NCBI RefSeq assembly: GCF_000379605.1 | Contig: NZ_KB902578.1 | Span: 119,361-183,360 of the forward strand | Direction of reading: 5' to 3' | Origin: Rhizobium giardinii bv. giardinii H152 | Lineage (GTDB): Bacteria; Pseudomonadota; Alphaproteobacteria; Rhizobiales; Rhizobiaceae | Length of the DNA stretch: 64,000 nucleotides | Shown: piece after piece, positions 42,438 to 51,245 of the stretch | How positions within the stretch are numbered: the first letter of the stretch is position 1 | How the letters are laid out: every line of letters starts with the position of its first letter | Notes under the pieces: generated by a model | What the model saw: only the letters and a program-made list of their open reading frames with translations | What the model was told of the DNA's origin: nothing | The model's database searches: none | Translations under genes and position numbers: made by a program

Positions 42438-44375
42438 GTGAGCCAGACCAACAGGACGCAGGCAGACAAGCCGCTTGACCTCATCACCATCGGCCGGGCC
42501 TCGGTCGATCTATACGGCCAGCAGATTGGCACGCGGCTCGAGGACGTTGCCAGCTTCGCCAAATCCGTCGGCGGCTGCCCCACCAACATCTCCGTCGGAA
42601 CGGCGCGTCTCGGCCTCAAATCGGCATTGCTGACGCGCGTCGGCAAGGAGCAGATGGGCCGCTTCATCCGCGAGCAGCTGCAGCGCGAAGGCGTCGAAAC
42701 CAAGGGTATCGTGACCGATCCCGAACGGCTGACTGCGCTTGCCATTCTCTCCGTCGAAAGCGACCATTCCTTCCCGCTCTTGTTCTACCGCGACAATTGC
42801 GCCGACAATGCCTTGTGCGAGGATGATATTTCGGAAGATTTCATCCGCTCCTCCCGTGCCATCCTAGTTACCGGCACGCATTTCTCCAAGCCGCACACCG
42901 ATGCCGCGCAGCGCAAGGCGATCCGCATCGCCAAGGAAAGCGGCGCCAAGGTCGTCTTCGATATCGATTATCGCCCGAACCTGTGGGGCCTTGCAGGCCA
43001 TGATGCGGGCGACAACCGCTATATTGCGTCCGAGAAGGTCTCGGCGCATCTGAAGACGGTTCTGGCCGATTGCGACCTGATCGTCGGCACCGAGGAGGAA
43101 GTGCTGATTGCCTCGGGTGACAGCGATTTGCTTGCGGCGCTGAAGACCATCCGGGCCAATTCCAAGGCGACGATCGTGCTGAAGCGCGGGCCGATGGGCT
43201 GCATCGTTTATGACGGCCCGATTTCCGACAATCTCGAAGACGGCATCGTCGGCAAGGGCTTCCCGATCGAGGTCTACAACGTTCTCGGTGCCGGCGACGC
43301 CTTCATGTCCGGCTTCCTGCGCGGCTGGCTGACCGGCGAGCCGCATGCCACATCCGCCACCTGGGCCAATGCCTGCGGCGCTTTTGCCGTCTCGCGGCTG
43401 CTTTGCGCACCTGAAATCCCGACCTGGACCGAGCTGCAGTTCTTCCTCGAAAACGGCAGCAAGGAAAAGGCGCTGCGCAAGGACGAGGCGATCAACCACG
43501 TCCATTGGGCAACGACCCGTCGCCGCGACATCCCGCAGCTGATGGCGCTCGCCATCGATCATCGCAGCCAGCTGGAAGATCTGGCCGGTGGCAACCCGGA
43601 ACTCTTGGCCCGCATCCCGGCCTTCAAGGTGCTGGCCGTCAAGGCTGCCGAACGCATCGCCAATGGCCGCCCCGGCTTCGGCATGCTCATCGACGACAAA
43701 TATGGCCGCGAGGCCCTGTTTGCTGCCGCCAGGAACAAGGATTTCTGGATCGCCAAGCCGATCGAGCTTCCGGGTTCACGGCCGCTGCAGTTCGAGTTCA
43801 GCCAGGATCTCGGTAGCCGGCTCATCGATTGGCCGGTCGATCACTGTATCAAGGTCTTGAGCTTCTATCACCCGGACGATCCGGCAGAGATGAAGGCCGC
43901 CCAGATCGCCAAGCTGCGCTCCGCCTTCGAGGCAGCACGGAAAGTCGGTCGCGAAATCCTGATCGAGATCATCGCCGGCAAGCACGGTGCGCTCAACGAC
44001 CAGACCATTCCGCGCGCCCTCGATGAGCTTTATGATGCCGGCCTGAAGCCCGACTGGTGGAAGCTGGAGCCGCAGGCAAGCCGCACGGCCTGGGCCGCCA
44101 TTGATGCCGTCATCGAACAGCGCGATCCGCTCTGCCGCGGTGTCGTCCTGCTTGGACTGGAGGCACCGTATGACGTGCTCAAGGAAGGATTTGCCGCCGC
44201 CCGCACGTCCAAGACCGTCAGGGGCTTCGCCGTCGGTCGCACGATTTTCGCCGATGCCAGCAAGGCCTGGCTCGCCGGCGAAATGACCGACGAGCAGGCG
44301 ATCGCCGACATGGCGGGCAAGTTCGGGGCCCTGGTCGATCTCTGGCTCGGTCTTGCTGAACCCAAGGCGGCCTGA
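42438..44375 (+). CDS. iolC: Fused 5-dehydro-2-deoxygluconokinase / DUF2090 protein
   Basis: A 645-residue two-domain protein. Residues 1 to about 330 are a PfkB-type sugar kinase (IolC): TIGRASVDLYGQQIG at the N-terminus, GGCPTNISVG, and the catalytic GAGD with Asp287. Residues about 340-640 are a DUF2090 domain, which has a class I aldolase-like barrel (DHRSQLE, FGMLIDDKYG, LIEIIAGKHG). The kinase phosphorylates 5-dehydro-2-deoxygluconate. The fused domain is a good candidate for the next step, 5-dehydro-2-deoxyphosphogluconate cleavage, as no separate iolJ is present here. GTG start with GGAGG five bases upstream. Confidence 0.9.
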   Translation: MSQTNRTQADKPLDLITIGRASVDLYGQQIGTRLEDVASFAKSVGGCPTNISVGTARLGLKSALLTRVGKEQMGRFIREQLQREGVETKGIVTDPERLTALAILSVESDHSFPLLFYRDNCADNALCEDDISEDFIRSSRAILVTGTHFSKPHTDAAQRKAIRIAKESGAKVVFDIDYRPNLWGLAGHDAGDNRYIASEKVSAHLKTVLADCDLIVGTEEEVLIASGDSDLLAALKTIRANSKATIVLKRGPMGCIVYDGPISDNLEDGIVGKGFPIEVYNVLGAGDAFMSGFLRGWLTGEPHATSATWANACGAFAVSRLLCAPEIPTWTELQFFLENGSKEKALRKDEAINHVHWATTRRRDIPQLMALAIDHRSQLEDLAGGNPELLARIPAFKVLAVKAAERIANGRPGFGMLIDDKYGREALFAAARNKDFWIAKPIELPGSRPLQFEFSQDLGSRLIDWPVDHCIKVLSFYHPDDPAEMKAAQIAKLRSAFEAARKVGREILIEIIAGKHGALNDQTIPRALDELYDAGLKPDWWKLEPQASRTAWAAIDAVIEQRDPLCRGVVLLGLEAPYDVLKEGFAAARTSKTVRGFAVGRTIFADASKAWLAGEMTDEQAIADMAGKFGALVDLWLGLAEPKAA

Positions 44376-44444
44376 GCCCCGCAAACGGGCGGAAGTCCGG
44401 AAGATATCAATAGCGAGGCAATGTCCTCGTTCGAGGAGGAAACG

Positions 44445-46295
44445 ATGAGCCAGAAGACCGTCCGCCTGACCATGGCGCAAGCCGTGGCGCGGTTCCTGAC
44501 GCGGCAGATGACGGTGATCGATGGCGAGAAACTGCCGATCTTCGGCGGCGTCTTCGCCATTTTCGGTCACGGCAACGTCGCCGGCGTCGGCGAGGCGCTG
44601 TACGGCATCAAGGATACGCTGCCAACGTATCGCGCCCAGAACGAACAGGGCATGGCGAATGCCGCGATCGCCTTTGCCAAGGCAAGCTTCCGCCGCCGGT
44701 TCATGGCCTGCACGACGTCGATCGGCCCCGGCGCGCTGAACATGGTGACGTCGGCGGCGCTTGCGCATGTCAACCGCCTGCCGGTTCTCTTCCTGCCGGG
44801 CGATGTCTTTGCCAATCGCCGCCCGGATCCGGTGCTGCAGCAGATCGAGGATTTCGGCGACGGCGCGATGACCGCCAATGACTGCTTCCGTCCTGTCTCG
44901 CGCTATTTCGACCGCATCACCCGTCCGGAGCAGATCATTCCGGCGTTGCGCCGCGCCATGCAAGTGCTGACCGACCCTGCCGATTGCGGCCCGGTGACCC
45001 TGTCGCTCTGCCAGGACGTCCAGGCGGAAGCCTATGACTATCCGGAGAATTTCTTCGACGAGAAAATCTGGGCGACCCGCCGCCTCCACCCCGACGCGGA
45101 TGAACTTGCCCATGCCATCACAACGCTCAAGGGTGCCCAGAAGCCGGTAATCATCGCCGGCGGTGGTGTGCTCTACTCTGAGGCCAGCAAGACGCTTGCT
45201 GCCTTTGCCGAGCGGCACGGCATTCCGGTTGTTGAAACCCAGGCCGGCAAGTCGTCGCTGCCGCACAGCCATCCGCTGAATATGGGCTCGGTTGGCGTCA
45301 CCGGTACGTCAGCCTCCAATCAACTCGTCGAAGAGGCCGATGTCGTTGTCGCGGTCGGTTCGCGTCTCCAGGATTTCACCACCGGATCCTGGGCGCTGTT
45401 CAAAAATGACGATCTGAAGATCATCGGCCTGAACGTGCAGGCATTCGACGCCGCCAAGCACCAGGGCCTGCCGCTGGTGTGTGACGCCAGAGTCGGGTTG
45501 GAGGCGCTGAGCGCCGGCCTTGGTTCGCGCAAGGCCGATGAGGCCTGGACGAAGAAGGCAACCTCCGGCAAGGCCGAATGGCTAAAGGCGGCACAGAAGG
45601 CAACCGCGACCACCAACGTCGCGCTGCCGTCTGACGCGCAGGTGATCGGCGCCGTCCAGCGCGCCCGTACGGAGAATACCACGCTGGTCTGCGCCGCCGG
45701 GGGTCTGCCGGGCGAACTGCACAAGCTTTGGCAGGCGGATCAACCGGGCAGCTATCATATGGAATACGGCTTCTCGACCATGGGCTATGAAGTCGCCGGG
45801 GGCGTCGGCGTCAAGCTTGCAAAGCCCGGTAGCGACGTGATCGTCATGGTCGGCGACGGCAGCTACATGATGCTGAATTCGGAGATCGCCTCATCGATCA
45901 TGCTCGGCGCCAAGATTACCATCGTGCTGCTCGACAATGCGGGCTACGGCTGCATCAACCGGCTGCAGATGGCGACCGGTGGCGCGAACTTCAACAATCT
46001 GCTGCGGGACACCCACCATGTGACGCTGCCGGCTATCGATTTCGCAGCCCACGCCTCGGCCATGGGCGCTGTGACCCGCAAGGTGGCCTCCATCGCCGAG
46101 CTGGAAATCGCGCTGAAGGAAACTGCCGGCGAAGACCGCACCACGGTCATCGTCATCGACACCGATCCGTTGATCACCACGGACGAAGGTGGCCATTGGT
46201 GGGATGTGGCGGTCCCTGAAGTCTCCGAACGCTCCAGCGTCAACGAAGCCCGCCGGGGCTACGAAAAGGCGCTCGCCGCCCAGCGTATAGGTTAA
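44445..46295 (+). CDS. iolD: 3D-(3,5/4)-trihydroxycyclohexane-1,2-dione hydrolase
   Basis: A 616-residue thiamine-diphosphate enzyme that opens the ring of the trione intermediate in inositol breakdown. The N-terminal TPP half contains GHGNVAGVGEAL and the catalytic Glu region YRAQNEQGMANAA. The central domain follows, then the cofactor motif VMVGDGSYMMLNSEIA...LLDNAGYGCINRLQ. The start at 44445 has GAGGAGGAAAC directly upstream; an in-frame ATG eight codons earlier would overlap that site. It lies 69 bases after iolC. Confidence 0.95.
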   Translation: MSQKTVRLTMAQAVARFLTRQMTVIDGEKLPIFGGVFAIFGHGNVAGVGEALYGIKDTLPTYRAQNEQGMANAAIAFAKASFRRRFMACTTSIGPGALNMVTSAALAHVNRLPVLFLPGDVFANRRPDPVLQQIEDFGDGAMTANDCFRPVSRYFDRITRPEQIIPALRRAMQVLTDPADCGPVTLSLCQDVQAEAYDYPENFFDEKIWATRRLHPDADELAHAITTLKGAQKPVIIAGGGVLYSEASKTLAAFAERHGIPVVETQAGKSSLPHSHPLNMGSVGVTGTSASNQLVEEADVVVAVGSRLQDFTTGSWALFKNDDLKIIGLNVQAFDAAKHQGLPLVCDARVGLEALSAGLGSRKADEAWTKKATSGKAEWLKAAQKATATTNVALPSDAQVIGAVQRARTENTTLVCAAGGLPGELHKLWQADQPGSYHMEYGFSTMGYEVAGGVGVKLAKPGSDVIVMVGDGSYMMLNSEIASSIMLGAKITIVLLDNAGYGCINRLQMATGGANFNNLLRDTHHVTLPAIDFAAHASAMGAVTRKVASIAELEIALKETAGEDRTTVIVIDTDPLITTDEGGHWWDVAVPEVSERSSVNEARRGYEKALAAQRIG

Positions 46296-46327
46296 GATAG
46301 GCAATCACAAACTCCGTCCTCCTCTGG

Positions 46328-46385
46328 CTTGACCCGAGGATCCAACCGTGAGGCGCCGCCGACGAATATGGATCCTCGAGTCAAG
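46328..46385. repeat. Rhizobial palindromic repeat between iolD and iolE
   Basis: Inverted 17-base arms with one mismatch: CTTGACCCGAGGATCCA (46328-46344) and TGGATCCTCGAGTCAAG (46369-46385), separated by 24 bases. The GGATCCTCGGGTCAAG-type core is a common intergenic repeat in Rhizobium and Agrobacterium genomes. The hairpin could protect or attenuate the iol message. Confidence 0.75.
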
Positions 46386-46450
46386 CTCGAGGGTGACGGA
46401 AATACTGGATCAGAAGGAAGGCCGATCGCCTTCCTCCAAGGAGAATTTTC

Positions 46451-47368
46451 ATGAAAGCCAAACTCGGCATGTCGCCCATCGCCTGGTGGAACGACGACCT
46501 TCCCGAACTCAGCGACGACGTGTCGCTCGAGGAATGCCTGCGCCAGTCGCGCAGCGCGGGTTTCACCGGCATGGAACAAGGTCGCCGCTTTCCGAACAAT
46601 CCCGACGAAATGCTGCCGATCCTGCGCGCGGCCGACGTGACGCTCTGCGGCGGCTGGTTCTCCGGCACGCTGGTCGATGAGGATCTCTCGGTCAACAAGG
46701 ACCGCATCGCGCCGATGATCGAACTGTTCAAGGCCGTCAATGCCCCCTGCATCGTCTATGGCGAAGTCGGCCGTTCGATCCAGGGCGACCGCTCCAGGCC
46801 GCTCGCCACCAAGCCGCGGCTTGGCGATGACGAGATGAAGGCCTACGCCCGCCGCGTTACCGAATTCGGCGAGTGGTGCGCCGAACAGGGCATGCCCCTT
46901 TCCTACCATCACCACATGGCAGCCGTCGTCGAAACCGAGGCGGAACTCGACGCTTTCATGAAGAATTCGGGCGAAGGCATTCCGCTGCTGCTGGACGCCG
47001 GCCATTTGGCTTTCGCCGGCGGTGACGTGCTGCGTGCCATCGACAATCACCACGCGCGCATCAACCATGTGCATGTGAAGGACATCCGTCAGGCGGTCAT
47101 CGACGGCCTGGATCGCAGCAAGCAATCCTTCCTTGACGCTGTGGCGCTCGGGGCGTTTACCGTACCGGGCGACGGCTCGCTCGATTTCGGCGCCATCGTC
47201 AAGCGTTTCGCCGACTATAGCTATGAAGGCTGGTTCGTGGTCGAGGCCGAGCAGGATCCGCGCAAGTCGCCGCCACAGAAAATGGCGGAGATCGGCTATG
47301 CCGAACTGATGCGCGTCATGACCGCTGCAGGCTATACAGTGGAAACGGAAGGCTTCCCCAAGGGTTGA
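46451..47368 (+). CDS. iolE: Inosose dehydratase
   Basis: A 305-residue xylose-isomerase-like TIM-barrel protein that dehydrates scyllo-inosose to the trione used by IolD. It begins with KLGMSPIAWWNDDLPEL, the typical IolE start. The metal-binding residues lie in YHHHMAAVVETE, LLLDAGHLAFAGGD, INHVHVKDI and VVEAEQDPRK, the last being a strong IolE signature. AAGGAGA precedes the ATG. The gap to iolD holds the palindromic repeat. Confidence 0.95.
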   Translation: MKAKLGMSPIAWWNDDLPELSDDVSLEECLRQSRSAGFTGMEQGRRFPNNPDEMLPILRAADVTLCGGWFSGTLVDEDLSVNKDRIAPMIELFKAVNAPCIVYGEVGRSIQGDRSRPLATKPRLGDDEMKAYARRVTEFGEWCAEQGMPLSYHHHMAAVVETEAELDAFMKNSGEGIPLLLDAGHLAFAGGDVLRAIDNHHARINHVHVKDIRQAVIDGLDRSKQSFLDAVALGAFTVPGDGSLDFGAIVKRFADYSYEGWFVVEAEQDPRKSPPQKMAEIGYAELMRVMTAAGYTVETEGFPKG

Positions 47369-47431
47369 TGCCGGCGGGCGTCTGAGGCGAGGCCCGCAAA
47401 CACATGGATGTTCGATAAAAGGACCAAGCTC

Positions 47432-48232
47432 ATGCCAAATCTTCTCGTCAAGCCGAACGGCACCTCCGGCCTCGTCCACGACATCACGCCCGAATCCGCC
47501 GGCTGGACCTATGTCGGCTTCGGGCTCAACCGGCTAAAGGCGGGCGAGGTGGCAACGGGCGAAAGCGCCGACAGGGAAACCTGCCTCGTGCTCGTCGCCG
47601 GCAAGGCGAGAATCTCCGTCGATGGCGAGGATTTCGGCGAACTCGGCGAGCGCATGACGCCGTTCGAGGGGCAGCCCTATGCGGTCTACGTACCGAAGGG
47701 CAGCCACTGGCAGGCGACGGCGACGACGGCGCTCGATCTGGCTGTCTGCTCGGCGCCGGGTGGCGGCGACTACAAGACGAAGGTGATCCGTCCGGGCACG
47801 CATCCGCAGATGACGCGCGGCAAGGCGACCAATACGCGCTATGTCACCAACATCATGCCGGAAGACGACAATGCGGCCCATTCGCTGCTCGTCGTCGAGG
47901 TCATCACGCCCGGCGGCCATACGTCGTCCTATCCGCCGCACAAGCATGACGAGGACAACCTGCCTGCCGAAAGCTTCCTCGAGGAAACCTACTATCACCG
48001 CCTGAATCCGGCTCAGGGTTTCGCCATGCAGCGCGTCTATACCGACGATCGCTCGCTGGACGAAACGATGGCCGTCGAGGATGGCGACGTGACGCTGGTG
48101 CCGAAGGGCTACCATCCGGTCGCGGCGATCCACGGCTATGATCTCTATTACCTCAACGTCATGGCCGGCCCGTCGCGCATCTGGAAATTCAACAACGCCA
48201 AGGAGCATGCCTGGCTGTTCACCGGCGTCTGA
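47432..48232 (+). CDS. iolB: 5-deoxy-glucuronate isomerase
   Basis: A 266-residue double-cupin enzyme that isomerises 5-deoxyglucuronate to 5-dehydro-2-deoxygluconate, the substrate of IolC. Cupin metal motifs are seen in SSYPPHKHDEDNLPAESFLEETYYHR and the later YHPVAAIHGYDLYYLNVMAGP. The ATG at 47432 gives the conserved start MPNLLVKPNG; an in-frame ATG at 47408 is possible. It is the last iol gene here; iolA/mmsA is not in the window. Confidence 0.94.
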   Translation: MPNLLVKPNGTSGLVHDITPESAGWTYVGFGLNRLKAGEVATGESADRETCLVLVAGKARISVDGEDFGELGERMTPFEGQPYAVYVPKGSHWQATATTALDLAVCSAPGGGDYKTKVIRPGTHPQMTRGKATNTRYVTNIMPEDDNAAHSLLVVEVITPGGHTSSYPPHKHDEDNLPAESFLEETYYHRLNPAQGFAMQRVYTDDRSLDETMAVEDGDVTLVPKGYHPVAAIHGYDLYYLNVMAGPSRIWKFNNAKEHAWLFTGV

Positions 48233-48245
48233 TGCGCGCGTAGAT

Positions 48246-48276
48246 CCAGGAAAAGTGCGAAGCGGTTTTCCGTCCG
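48246..48276 (+). repeat. 31-bp dispersed repeat, copy 1
   Basis: This 31-base segment (core AGTGCGAAGCGGTTTTCC) recurs exactly in inverted orientation at 57657-57687. It lies just after iolB. The core is a frequent intergenic element of rhizobial genomes. Confidence 0.75.
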
Positions 48277-48366
48277 CAATTTCGACAAACAAGGAGATGG
48301 AGCAGTACCGTCACTCGAAGAAAAACGGCAATGCTCTAGGTTCCTGCTGAACGCGGAGGACCGGAC

Positions 48367-48771
48367 ATGCATATCGACGGAAACTGCCATTGCGGCGCGA
48401 TCAGGTTTGAGGCCGAGATCGATCCCGACGAGGTCGGCATCTGCCACTGCACGGACTGCCAACATCTGACCGGCTCCGTCTACCGCGTCACGGTCTCCGT
48501 GCCGAAAGAGAATTTCCGCATCACGGCGGGCGAGCCGAAGACCTACGTCAAGATTGCCGACAACGGCCGGACGCGTTTCCAGATGTTCTGCGGCAATTGC
48601 GGCTCGCCGATCTATACGACGGGCACGGACGAGGACGCTAAGGAGATTGGCATTCGTTGGGGCAATATCCGTCAACGGCGCGAACTTGCACCCAGGCATC
48701 AGATCTGGTGTTCTTCGGCGGCAAACTGGTTCGGCGAGCGCGATGCTCTGCCTGGCCGGGAGCGGGATTGA
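48367..48771 (+). CDS. GFA family (glutathione-dependent formaldehyde-activating-like) zinc protein
   Basis: A 134-residue small zinc-binding protein of the GFA/CENP-V family. The Cys pattern is intact: GNCHCGAI near the N-terminus, CHCTDCQ near 28-34, and CGNCGSP near 78-84. Family members are often annotated as formaldehyde-activating, but most have unknown substrates. It stands between the iol genes and an AraC-type regulator, whose start lies 11 bases after its stop. Gene-level function remains open. Confidence 0.88.
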   Translation: MHIDGNCHCGAIRFEAEIDPDEVGICHCTDCQHLTGSVYRVTVSVPKENFRITAGEPKTYVKIADNGRTRFQMFCGNCGSPIYTTGTDEDAKEIGIRWGNIRQRRELAPRHQIWCSSAANWFGERDALPGRERD

Positions 48772-48782
48772 GGGCGCAGGCC

Positions 48783-49580
48783 ATGAAGACCAATCAGTTC
48801 CGGATGCGTCGGTGCGCGATCGAAGGCGTGGAAGCGGTCGAAGCCGACACGGCCCACAGTTTCGGCCGGCATACGCATGACCAGTTCGGCATCGGCGTCA
48901 TCACCCGCGGCGCACAGAGATCAGCCAGCGGGCGCGGGCCGGTCGAGGCAGGCCCGGGCGACATGATCACCGTCAATCCGGGCGAAGTGCATGACGGCCA
49001 TCCGATCGGCGATGCGGGACGCGCCTGGCGCATGCTTTACTTCGATCCCGGCCTGGTTGCCGATACGGTTTTCGAGATCAGCGAGGGACGGGCGGAGGAT
49101 TTCGTGTTTTCCCGGCCTGTGATGAGCGACCGCAGCGCTGTCGAGGGGTTTGTGCGCGTCCATGCGGCGATGACGCAGATGCGGGAAACGCTGGCCAGCG
49201 AAAGCGGGCTTTTCCTGTTGATCGCGTCGTTGATGGAGCGCCGGCCGCAAATCCGCTTTGCGCCCCCGTCGGTCAGCCGCGCGAAGGCGCTGATCGATGA
49301 AGACCCGACGGCGGTCGTAACTCTGGCAGATCTTGCTGCGGCAAGCGGGCTCAGCCGGTTTCAGGTGGTTCGCGCCTTCTCGCAGGCAACAGGGATGACG
49401 CCGCATGCCTATCTCGTCCAGCGGCGTATCGGCATCGTTCGCTGGATGATCGCGAAAGGGACGCCTCTGGCCGATGCCGCATTTGCAGGCGGGTTCGCGG
49501 ACCAGAGCCACATGACGCGAACCTTCGTGCGCGCCTACGGCTTGACGCCCGGCGCCTACGCGCTGGCGTTCAGCGGATAG
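48783..49580 (+). CDS. AraC family transcriptional regulator
   Basis: A 265-residue regulator with an N-terminal cupin-like ligand domain (HSFGRHTHDQFGIGVITRGA...PGDMITVNPGEVHDG, about 25-70) and a C-terminal AraC DNA-binding domain with two helix-turn-helix units (about 165-262: TLADLAAASGLSRFQVVRAF and LADAAFAGGFADQSHMTRTF). Regulators of this subtype usually lie beside LysE-type amino acid exporters, and one follows after 73 bases. The start at 48783 is preferred; the open frame extends back into the GFA gene. Confidence 0.9.
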   Translation: MKTNQFRMRRCAIEGVEAVEADTAHSFGRHTHDQFGIGVITRGAQRSASGRGPVEAGPGDMITVNPGEVHDGHPIGDAGRAWRMLYFDPGLVADTVFEISEGRAEDFVFSRPVMSDRSAVEGFVRVHAAMTQMRETLASESGLFLLIASLMERRPQIRFAPPSVSRAKALIDEDPTAVVTLADLAAASGLSRFQVVRAFSQATGMTPHAYLVQRRIGIVRWMIAKGTPLADAAFAGGFADQSHMTRTFVRAYGLTPGAYALAFSG

Positions 49581-49653
49581 CCTGCAATTCCGTTCAAGAC
49601 CATGGAACGACGATCTGCTTCGCTGCGGCTTTCCTCATTGAACGGAGCGCGCC

Positions 49654-50265
49654 GTGACCCTCGAATATCTGCTGACTTCCATCATCGTCATCCTCCTGCC
49701 CGGCACCGGCGTGCTTTATACGCTGGCCATGGGGCTGAACGCCGGCATCCGCGCCAGCATCCTTGCCGCCTTCGGCTGCACGCTTGGCATCCTGCCGCAT
49801 ATCGCCGCGAGCATCGCCGGGCTGGCGGCCCTCCTGCACGCCAGCGCGCTTGCCTTCCAGGTCATAAAATATCTCGGCGTCGCCTATCTGCTCTACACGG
49901 CTTGGAGCGTCTTGAGGGACAGCGAGACACTGCGCATCGCCGAGCGCGACAGCCAGGTCCCTGCACTGCGGGTGATCACCACCGGCTTTCTCCTCAACAT
50001 CCTCAATCCGAAACTGTCGCTGTTCTTCCTCGCCTTCCTGCCGCAATTCGTGCCCAACGGCACGCCTTCGCCGACGCTGTTCATGCTCTGGCTTGCCGCC
50101 GTCTTCATGGCGCTGACCTTCATCGTCTTCGGGGTCTATGGCGTCTTCGCCTCGGCGGCGCGGCACCACGTGATCGCCAGGCCCGGCGCGACCACGTGGC
50201 TTCGGCGCGGTTTTGCCGGCGCCTTCGGGCTGATGGGACTGCGGCTCGCCTTCTCCGCGCAATGA
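49654..50265 (+). CDS. LysE family exporter
   Basis: A 203-residue membrane protein of the LysE/RhtB family with about six hydrophobic segments. The N-terminal family pattern (LLPGTGVLYTLAMGLNAGIRASI) and GFLLNILNPKLSLFFLAFLPQF in the middle are typical. It should export amino acids or related small molecules; the preceding AraC-type gene is the likely regulator. It starts at a GTG; upstream is GGAGCG. It has no close downstream partner except the HAD gene 135 bases later. Confidence 0.88.
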   Translation: MTLEYLLTSIIVILLPGTGVLYTLAMGLNAGIRASILAAFGCTLGILPHIAASIAGLAALLHASALAFQVIKYLGVAYLLYTAWSVLRDSETLRIAERDSQVPALRVITTGFLLNILNPKLSLFFLAFLPQFVPNGTPSPTLFMLWLAAVFMALTFIVFGVYGVFASAARHHVIARPGATTWLRRGFAGAFGLMGLRLAFSAQ

Positions 50266-50399
50266 CGGCGCAAGGAAAGTTGCAAGGTGGTGTTGCGACG
50301 CCGATATCGGTTTGATCTGCTGCGGGAATCCACGTATCGAACGGGTATGCCATCGCTCGCAAAGAGGCGGGCAGCCAGATCACATAAGGAGTCCGCCCC

Positions 50400-51074
50400 T
50401 TGTCTTCCGCGTCGTCGCCGGTGTTCGGCAAGAAATATTCCGCCTTCCTGTTCGACATGGATGGAACGCTCTTGAGTTCCATCGAAGCGGCGGAGCGCGT
50501 CTGGGGCAGGTGGGCCGAAGGCCACGGCCTCGATGTCGCGACCTTCCTGCCAACCATGCACGGCAAGCGCGGCGTCGACACCATCCGCCAACTGGGCCTG
50601 CCCGGGGTCGATCCGGAGGCGGAATCGGCGATCATCTGCCAGGGCGAGATCGAGGACGTCGAGGGTGTCAGACCGCTTCCGGGCGCGATCGAGTTCCTGA
50701 AGAGCCTGCCGCCGGAGCGCTGGGCGATCGTTACCTCCTCGCCGCGCGAACTTGCCAAGGTTCGCATCGCCGCCGCCGGCCTGCCGGAACCGCGCTTCAT
50801 CGTCATCGCCGAGGACGTCTCGCGCGGCAAGCCAAGCCCGGAATGCTACCTGCTTGGCGCAGAACGTGTCGGCTTCGATGCCAAGGATTGCCTGGTCTTC
50901 GAGGATGTCGCGGCCGGTGTCATCGCGGGCGAATCGGCGGGTGCGGACGTGATGGTCATCACCGCCACGCATACGCATCCCTTCGAGACCTCGCATCCGA
51001 AAATCCCCGGCTATATCGGCATCGAGGTTTCGGTCGATGAAAACGGCGATCTCACGCTCACGGACCGCCGGTAA
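50400..51074 (+). CDS. HAD family sugar-phosphatase-like hydrolase
   Basis: A 224-residue HAD hydrolase of the beta-phosphoglucomutase/glycerol-phosphatase-like group. Motif I is FLFDMDGTLL with Asp19 and Asp21, motif II is VTSSPR, motif III Lys is in RGKPSPECYLLGAERVGF, and motif IV is CLVFEDVAAGV. A helical cap lies at about 30-95. It probably dephosphorylates a small sugar or polyol phosphate. The start codon is TTG at 50400. A long inverted repeat follows the stop. Confidence 0.85.
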   Translation: MSSASSPVFGKKYSAFLFDMDGTLLSSIEAAERVWGRWAEGHGLDVATFLPTMHGKRGVDTIRQLGLPGVDPEAESAIICQGEIEDVEGVRPLPGAIEFLKSLPPERWAIVTSSPRELAKVRIAAAGLPEPRFIVIAEDVSRGKPSPECYLLGAERVGFDAKDCLVFEDVAAGVIAGESAGADVMVITATHTHPFETSHPKIPGYIGIEVSVDENGDLTLTDRR

Positions 51075-51135
51075 GGCGAGGCATAATACCAGTCCGGGCT
51101 ATCGAGCGGGGGGCAGCCAGAAGCTGCCTCGCCTT
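51073..51135 (+). terminator. Possible terminator structure after the HAD gene
   Basis: AAGGCGAGGC (51073-51082) and GCCTCGCCTT (51125-51134) are perfect 10-base inverted arms, followed by TTC. A small inner hairpin, GGCAGC (51112-51117) with GCTGCC (51123-51128), overlaps and competes with the right arm. It is loop-rich for a standard terminator, so the role is uncertain. Confidence 0.35.
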
Positions 51136-51245
51136 TCTCGCTTCGGCGACCGTGCGGCTCACTGGACAACCCCGGTGTGCGGGTATTTAATTAGCGGTGC
51201 ATGTAATTCCTAAAGCAGACGCATTCCCGTTCGATGGAGGATGGA

